Shown one piece after another: positions 59,960-64,000 of a stretch of DNA of 64,000 bases. The position numbers were made by a program, and so were the translations under genes. The DNA is from Caldilineaceae bacterium (GTDB lineage: Bacteria; Chloroflexota; Anaerolineae; Caldilineales; Caldilineaceae), in the NCBI GenBank assembly GCA_026645575.1, contig JAPKMW010000057.1, positions 6,693 through 70,692 on the forward strand, given 5' to 3'. Position 1 is the stretch's first letter, and each line of letters opens with the position of its first letter. The notes under the pieces are model-generated. The model ran no database searches. It saw nothing but the letters and a program-made list of their open reading frames with translations, and was not told the origin of the DNA.

Positions 59960-62035
59960 ATGAATCGCAAACTTTCCTATCTTTTGATTGCCTTCGGCCT
60001 CGTGTTGGCGCTCGTTATTCCGGCAGCGGCGCAACTGGGCATCGGTACGAATAATCCTGATCCCTCCGCTGCGCTTGACATTGTCTCGACGACGCAAGGG
60101 GTGTTGCACCCGCGCCTGACCACCGCTCAACGCAACGCCATCAGTAGCCCGGCGGAAGGGTTGACCATCTACAACACCACTGACAAGTGCATTCAGTTCT
60201 GGGATGGCACGGCGTGGAAGTGCGCCGTGGGCGGCAGCGGCGATGGTAGTGGGAATACCAGCACCAATACAAGCACAAATGCCCTGGGCGGTATTGACAC
60301 TACGGTGCCAACGGTCTTTGCATCGACCACGTTGCGCCAGATCTGGGGGTTCTGGTCGGCGGCTACCGTCCCCCCAAAGCGGATGGACATCAATCCCTTC
60401 TTTCCATCAAGCTATTTTTGGCTCGACAATAATACGTTTGGAAGGCTCGACCTCGGTGCAACAGATGGTGGGCAACCCTTGGTTCCGTTCATTCAACTGT
60501 ACGACACTAACTTTTCTCTCCGTCAGCGACTGGTAATCACTGATTTCATCAGTACGAGTCAAGAATCATATACCAACCGTAAGGCTATCGCACTGGATAG
60601 TGGCAACATTCTCGTTTTTGTGGATGCCGTCTCAAGTAGTTCAGTCCGCACCGTTCAATTTTTAGTGATTGATAGAACTGGGCAAATCGTTATTCCCAAG
60701 ACAACCCTTGTTGGTGGACCTACTGGTCTTGACCAGTTAGCGGCGATCCCCTTAACAAATAATGGATTTGTTCTTAGCGTAAAAGATCAAGCCGGCACCA
60801 CTGATGGTGTATTTAGCCTCTATTTTTTTGATGCGACAGGCACCAAAGTGGGACAATATACCCCTTCAGTTAACACTTCAGGCCAGCTTAATACACGCTT
60901 TATACACGATGTTGTTCCTACATCGTTTGGCGTTGCGATGGTCTTCCCACCTGCAATCACTTCAGGGCCAGATAGTTACGTGGCCTTGTCGATGAACGGA
61001 ACTGTGTTGATTGCGCCAACCCCTATTTTTACCGGAACAGGCACGGTATTTGAAGTTACCCAGAATAATACCTGGCTTCCTTGGGCCATGTTGTCATATC
61101 TTGTGAAGGGTGCAAACAATCAGCTTTTTATCATGAGATCTGCGCAGCGCGCGGATGACAGCAGGCCAGATGTGTACAAATCCGGCTTAATGAAGCTGAC
61201 TTACGATCCTGTAACAGGAGCCATTACACCTAGTGCGCCAATTACGGTTTCGGATGTCTACGCGCCATACTTCAATCTCTCTCGCAAATTTGGAGGACAA
61301 GCGGGTTTGTCTCCGGCTGGGACTACTGCCGTGGTGGCCAAAGGGGATTCGATCTACTTCCCTAGCCTCCAATATCAGCCTGCGGGTTCGTCTACAGCAA
61401 CACCCGTCGGCGTAACCAGTGATGGTAGCCCAGTTTTTAGTCAGACTTTTTACAACAAACTCTACGGTTACAATTTTGCCAGCAATACCTACACAACAGC
61501 CATCAATCTCGCTCCGGGAGCAGGCTACTTTGCCAACTGGCTATTTACTGGTTTTACTCAAGGATCTACTGCGAGAGATCGTGATCTTCGATTTTCGCCT
61601 GATGGTAATCACTTGCTTGTCACCTCAAATAACAGCACTGCAGCGCAAATGCTCTTTGATACCACCGATATGAGCAATATCAAACCGGTGTCATTTAAGA
61701 TTCGTGCCGACAACACGCCTCAAGATTTCGGACGACGTTTTCGCGTGTTTGATATGTCCGATGCCATCAAAAAGGCAGTGATCACGGTTTCTGGTGGGGC
61801 GAATAATGAATTGAGCTGCGACTTTGACTATACCCCAATCCCAGTCTGTGTAGGCGCTGGCAATACGCTGACAATGCAATCCAGTTCAAGTCAACCGAGT
61901 ACCGTCTTTTCTGATGCCCTCGATAGAGTGCGTATTGCGACGGATACCCCCGGCGAGCGAACTGTCACCATTAAGGTGACGAATGCTGCAAATGTGGTGA
62001 GTCAATCCTTCACTTTCACCGTTGTGGTTGAATAG
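59960..62035 (+). CDS. Large secreted protein with tail-fibre-like N-domain and beta-propeller-like body
   Basis: The 691-residue protein has a signal peptide (LLIAFGLVLALVIPAAAQ). Residues ~25-90 repeat the domain of the preceding gene (GIGTNNPDPSAALD ... HPRLTTAQRNAISSPAEGL ... FWDGTAWK, more than half identical). A Ser/Thr/Asn-rich linker follows. Residues ~115-600 are beta-rich with recurring patterns like a propeller (GGQPLVPFIQLYD; ALDSGNILVFVD; FRFSPDGNHLLVTSNN-like DLRFSPDGNHLLVTSNNS). The end (~600-690) resembles a PKD/Ig-like module (ERTVTIKVTNAANVVSQSFTFTVVVE). Codon use from 60480 to 61900 is less G+C-rich than in neighbours, which may mark transferred DNA. A surface or secreted role is inferred. 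Confidence 0.78.
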   Translation: MNRKLSYLLIAFGLVLALVIPAAAQLGIGTNNPDPSAALDIVSTTQGVLHPRLTTAQRNAISSPAEGLTIYNTTDKCIQFWDGTAWKCAVGGSGDGSGNTSTNTSTNALGGIDTTVPTVFASTTLRQIWGFWSAATVPPKRMDINPFFPSSYFWLDNNTFGRLDLGATDGGQPLVPFIQLYDTNFSLRQRLVITDFISTSQESYTNRKAIALDSGNILVFVDAVSSSSVRTVQFLVIDRTGQIVIPKTTLVGGPTGLDQLAAIPLTNNGFVLSVKDQAGTTDGVFSLYFFDATGTKVGQYTPSVNTSGQLNTRFIHDVVPTSFGVAMVFPPAITSGPDSYVALSMNGTVLIAPTPIFTGTGTVFEVTQNNTWLPWAMLSYLVKGANNQLFIMRSAQRADDSRPDVYKSGLMKLTYDPVTGAITPSAPITVSDVYAPYFNLSRKFGGQAGLSPAGTTAVVAKGDSIYFPSLQYQPAGSSTATPVGVTSDGSPVFSQTFYNKLYGYNFASNTYTTAINLAPGAGYFANWLFTGFTQGSTARDRDLRFSPDGNHLLVTSNNSTAAQMLFDTTDMSNIKPVSFKIRADNTPQDFGRRFRVFDMSDAIKKAVITVSGGANNELSCDFDYTPIPVCVGAGNTLTMQSSSSQPSTVFSDALDRVRIATDTPGERTVTIKVTNAANVVSQSFTFTVVVE

Positions 62036-62163
62036 GCGCCAAACCTTGCTGCAACGGGACGCAGTTCTCACCTGGTTCAACAATCGCAACAGTTTTCTGT
62101 TTGCCCATGACAAAGTGATTGCGCAGAGCCCAATCAGCCATCTTGTACTCGATGACCCAGACT

Positions 62164-62196
62164 AGACCTGACAGGTTTTGGAAACCTGTCAGGTCT
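62164..62196. repeat. Hairpin with AGACCTGACAGGTTT arms
   Basis: Perfect 15-base arms (62164-62178, 62182-62196) surround TGG, 35 bases before the next gene. AGACCTGACAG also occurs at 59902-59912 after the small tail-fibre-like gene, so the words recur in this cluster. Confidence 0.75.
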
Positions 62197-62231
62197 GGGA
62201 ACGAGTTACGTAGGAATAAATGAGGTAAGTG

Positions 62232-64000
62232 ATGAAGCAGACACAATTTATGCGTAGGTTAAACCGCAGATGGCGCATCTACGCTGCCACGCTCACGGCG
62301 CTGCTCGCGACGATCCTGTTGCTCACTCGGCCGCTCCTGTCGCAGGATGTCACAAACACGGGGCCGATCCAGATCAACGGCAGCACGCTCTTCTATGTCA
62401 AGCAGAGCTTGACCAATAACACCGGCGGGGTTGTCACCAACGCTGGTACGGTGGAGGTGGTCGGCACGCTAAACTTTCAGAATGGCAAGATCGACGAACC
62501 CAACACCGGCATCGTCGTCTTCCGCGACAACGCCACGGCCGTCAATGCGTCTGATGCCAGCCATGTCGATGGCCTAGTGCGCAAGATCGGCAACGACGCC
62601 TTCACCTTCCCCCTGGGCGATGGCGGGCGCTACGGGCCGCTAGCGATCAGCGCACCGGCCAACGCCACCGATCAGATCGACGCCCGCTACTGGCTCTCCA
62701 ACCCGCAGACGGATGCCGGCACAGCCCTTGGCGCCGGTATTACCGGCGTCAGCAATGTCGAATATTGGAACGCCAGCGGTGCGGTCGCTGTGAATCTGAC
62801 CTTACACTGGGACAGCAACAGCGGCGTCGCCACCCTGAGCAACGGCAACCTGGCGAACCTGCGCGTGGTCGGCTGGAACGGCACGCAATGGGTCGATCTG
62901 GGCAACGCCGGCGTCACTGGCACGGCAGCGGCGGGGACGATCACCGCCAACGGCGTCACACCCAACAGCTATCAAGCCTACACCATCGGCACCGCCTATG
63001 TTCCCCAGGCCGGCATCGAATACAAAGTGGTCTACAACGCGGCGCTCAATCGCTACGAAGTTTGGATGCGCGCCCCCATCACCCCCAATGCGCCCAAGAC
63101 CACCAGCACTAGCCAGGTGACGATCAAAGCGCCCCACCTCAACGGCAGCGGCGTCTTCACCCCCACCAACCTCACGGCCCAGGTCGTGGATACGGCCTGG
63201 TCGGTTACGTCGCGGCACAATGCGCCGGCTGCCGATGCGAGTGCGGACTATCTCTCTTTCTCGCTCGACTTCCCGACGGGCAACCACGCCGCGATCAACT
63301 GGCAGGCGGGGCAGGAAATTCTCATGTTCACCTTCCAGAACGGCGGCATCTGCGCCGGTGCGGTGAGCTTGATGGAGAACAACGACCCATTCAACGTCCC
63401 ACCCTACAACCCCGGTCAGGAGATCGATGTGATCGCCCTTGGTGTTGACCCCGGCAATGACTTCTTGGGCAACTATGACTTGGGCCAGGCCGACTGTGAT
63501 CGCGACGGCGACGGCGTGGTCAACGGCAGCGACCTGGACGACGACGGCGACGGTCTGCCCGACAGCGTAGAAGGCGCGGTAACAGTAGACACCGACAACG
63601 ACGGCATCCCCGACGCGCTCGACCTGGACAGCGACGGCGACGGCCTCCCCGACAATGTCGAAGCGCAGCCCACCGCCGGTTATGTTGCGCCTGACGGTGC
63701 GGTCAACGGCCAAGGCATCAATACGGTGTACGGCGCTGGTCTGAACCCGGTCAACAGCGACAGCACCGACAACCCGGATTACAAAGACACCGATAGCGAC
63801 AATGCCCAGGATAACGACACCAGCGAAGCCGCCTTGATCCTGACCGGTGTGGACGCTGACAAAGATGGCATTGATGATGGCATTGACAGCAATGATACGG
63901 CTTTTGGTCCGGTCAATGCGGGTGTCACCACGCCAGCCACCGCCTATCCCAATGCTGACAGCGCCGGCGATGTGGATTATCGCGACCCGGTTGGCGCGGT
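62232..64000 (+). CDS. Large surface protein with calcium-binding (TSP type-3-like) repeats, cut by window edge
   Basis: From ATG 62232 (TGAGGT upstream) the frame is open for 589 codons to the window end. Residues 1-42 are a signal peptide with a long basic start ([19 protein letters not shown]). Residues ~45-410 are beta-rich, with [23 protein letters not shown] reminiscent of autotransporter-like or gliding-associated surface proteins. From ~418 runs an acidic stretch: [39 protein letters not shown] and [15 protein letters not shown], the calcium-binding thrombospondin type-3 pattern. [20 protein letters not shown] then [12 protein letters not shown] is the block often seen in Bacteroidota surface proteins. 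The C-terminus and any anchor lie outside the window. Confidence 0.85.
   Translation, partial: MKQTQFMRRLNRRWRIYAATLTALLATILLLTRPLLSQDVTNTGPIQINGSTLFYVKQSLTNNTGGVVTNAGTVEVVGTLNFQNGKIDEPNTGIVVFRDNATAVNASDASHVDGLVRKIGNDAFTFPLGDGGRYGPLAISAPANATDQIDARYWLSNPQTDAGTALGAGITGVSNVEYWNASGAVAVNLTLHWDSNSGVATLSNGNLANLRVVGWNGTQWVDLGNAGVTGTAAAGTITANGVTPNSYQAYTIGTAYVPQAGIEYKVVYNAALNRYEVWMRAPITPNAPKTTSTSQVTIKAPHLNGSGVFTPTNLTAQVVDTAWSVTSRHNAPAADASADYLSFSLDFPTGNHAAINWQAGQEILMFTFQNGGICAGAVSLMENNDPFNVPPYNPGQEIDVIALGVDPGNDFLGNYDLGQADCDRDGDGVVNGSDLDDDGDGLPDSVEGAVTVDTDNDGIPDALDLDSDGDGLPDNVEAQPTAGYVAPDGAVNGQGINTVYGAGLNPVNSDSTDNPDYKDTDSDNAQDNDTSEAALILTGVDADKDGIDDGIDSNDTAFGPVNAGVTTPATAYPNADSAGDVDYRDPVGA

Noticed and set aside
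62802..63713. 303-codon minus-strand open frame at the right edge
   Set aside because: Shadow of the surface-protein gene on the plus strand; its Val/Ala/Gly repeats are just the complement of the Asp/Gly-rich calcium-binding repeats.

Overview
The window looks like a chromosomal segment of a Chloroflexota bacterium, probably Anaerolineae or Caldilineae. This is inferred from content, not from a marker gene. The clues are DUF4058 and Uma2-type proteins, STAND/TPR regulators, an F420-dependent NADP reductase, secreted proteins carrying a Y/F-L-P-L-V/I motif, many ABC sugar transporters with GH13 enzymes, and a dense set of intergenic palindromes. No rRNA, tRNA, IS element, prophage or CRISPR array was seen.

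Layout. 1-4.7 kb: start of a C39-peptidase ABC exporter (minus strand, cut by the window edge), divergent from a STAND/TPR regulator that overlaps a small secreted protein gene; two TTCCGAA inverted-repeat boxes lie between the divergent genes. 4.8-14.5 kb: metabolic genes (M20 carbamoylase-like amidohydrolase, enolase-superfamily enzyme, DUF4058, DNRLRE surface protein, PLP aminotransferase, quinone oxidoreductase, F420:NADP reductase) and a single-gene fusion of MNT nucleotidyltransferase and HEPN domains. 14.6-19.2 kb: nitroreductase-like protein, MurJ-type flippase, CAP-domain secreted protein. 19.6-28 kb: a maltodextrin-type operon (LacI regulator, lipoprotein binding protein, two permeases, lipoprotein alpha-amylase, cytoplasmic neopullulanase-like enzyme) with a clear promoter/operator. 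28-38.6 kb: YdjM-like membrane protein, class IV aminotransferase, then a second sugar-type ABC transporter followed by a 2OG-Fe(II) oxygenase, creatininase-family amidohydrolase, Uma2 protein (opposite strand), aspartoacylase-like deacylase and nitrilase. 38.7-45.3 kb: membrane-anchored lytic transglycosylase, stand-alone GyrA C-terminal-domain protein, ParB-like domain protein, FGGY sugar kinase. 45.5-51.4 kb: large XRE-AAA-TPR regulator and a run of small enzymes (DinB, YdhR, SnoaL, ferredoxin-fold protein, VOC remnant). 52-58.8 kb: two LiaF-like membrane proteins, a secreted subtilase, a TIM-barrel isomerase. 59.5-64 kb: three secreted proteins, two sharing a tail-fibre-like domain and the last (open at the edge) with acidic calcium-binding repeats.

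The transport and catabolic genes fit a heterotroph living on oligosaccharides and nitrogen-containing organics. The most unusual features are: (i) a possible peptide-signalling cassette at 1-4.7 kb; (ii) a family of at least a dozen palindromes built on a GTCCGTGAC core, some with terminal inverted repeats; (iii) inverted repeats made from short repeated words, two of them in the same place between binding-protein and permease genes; (iv) the MNT-HEPN fusion; (v) the stand-alone GyrA CTD protein. Start codons were moved downstream of the longest open frame wherever a ribosome binding site or family alignment favoured it, often because the upstream frame ran through a repeat.
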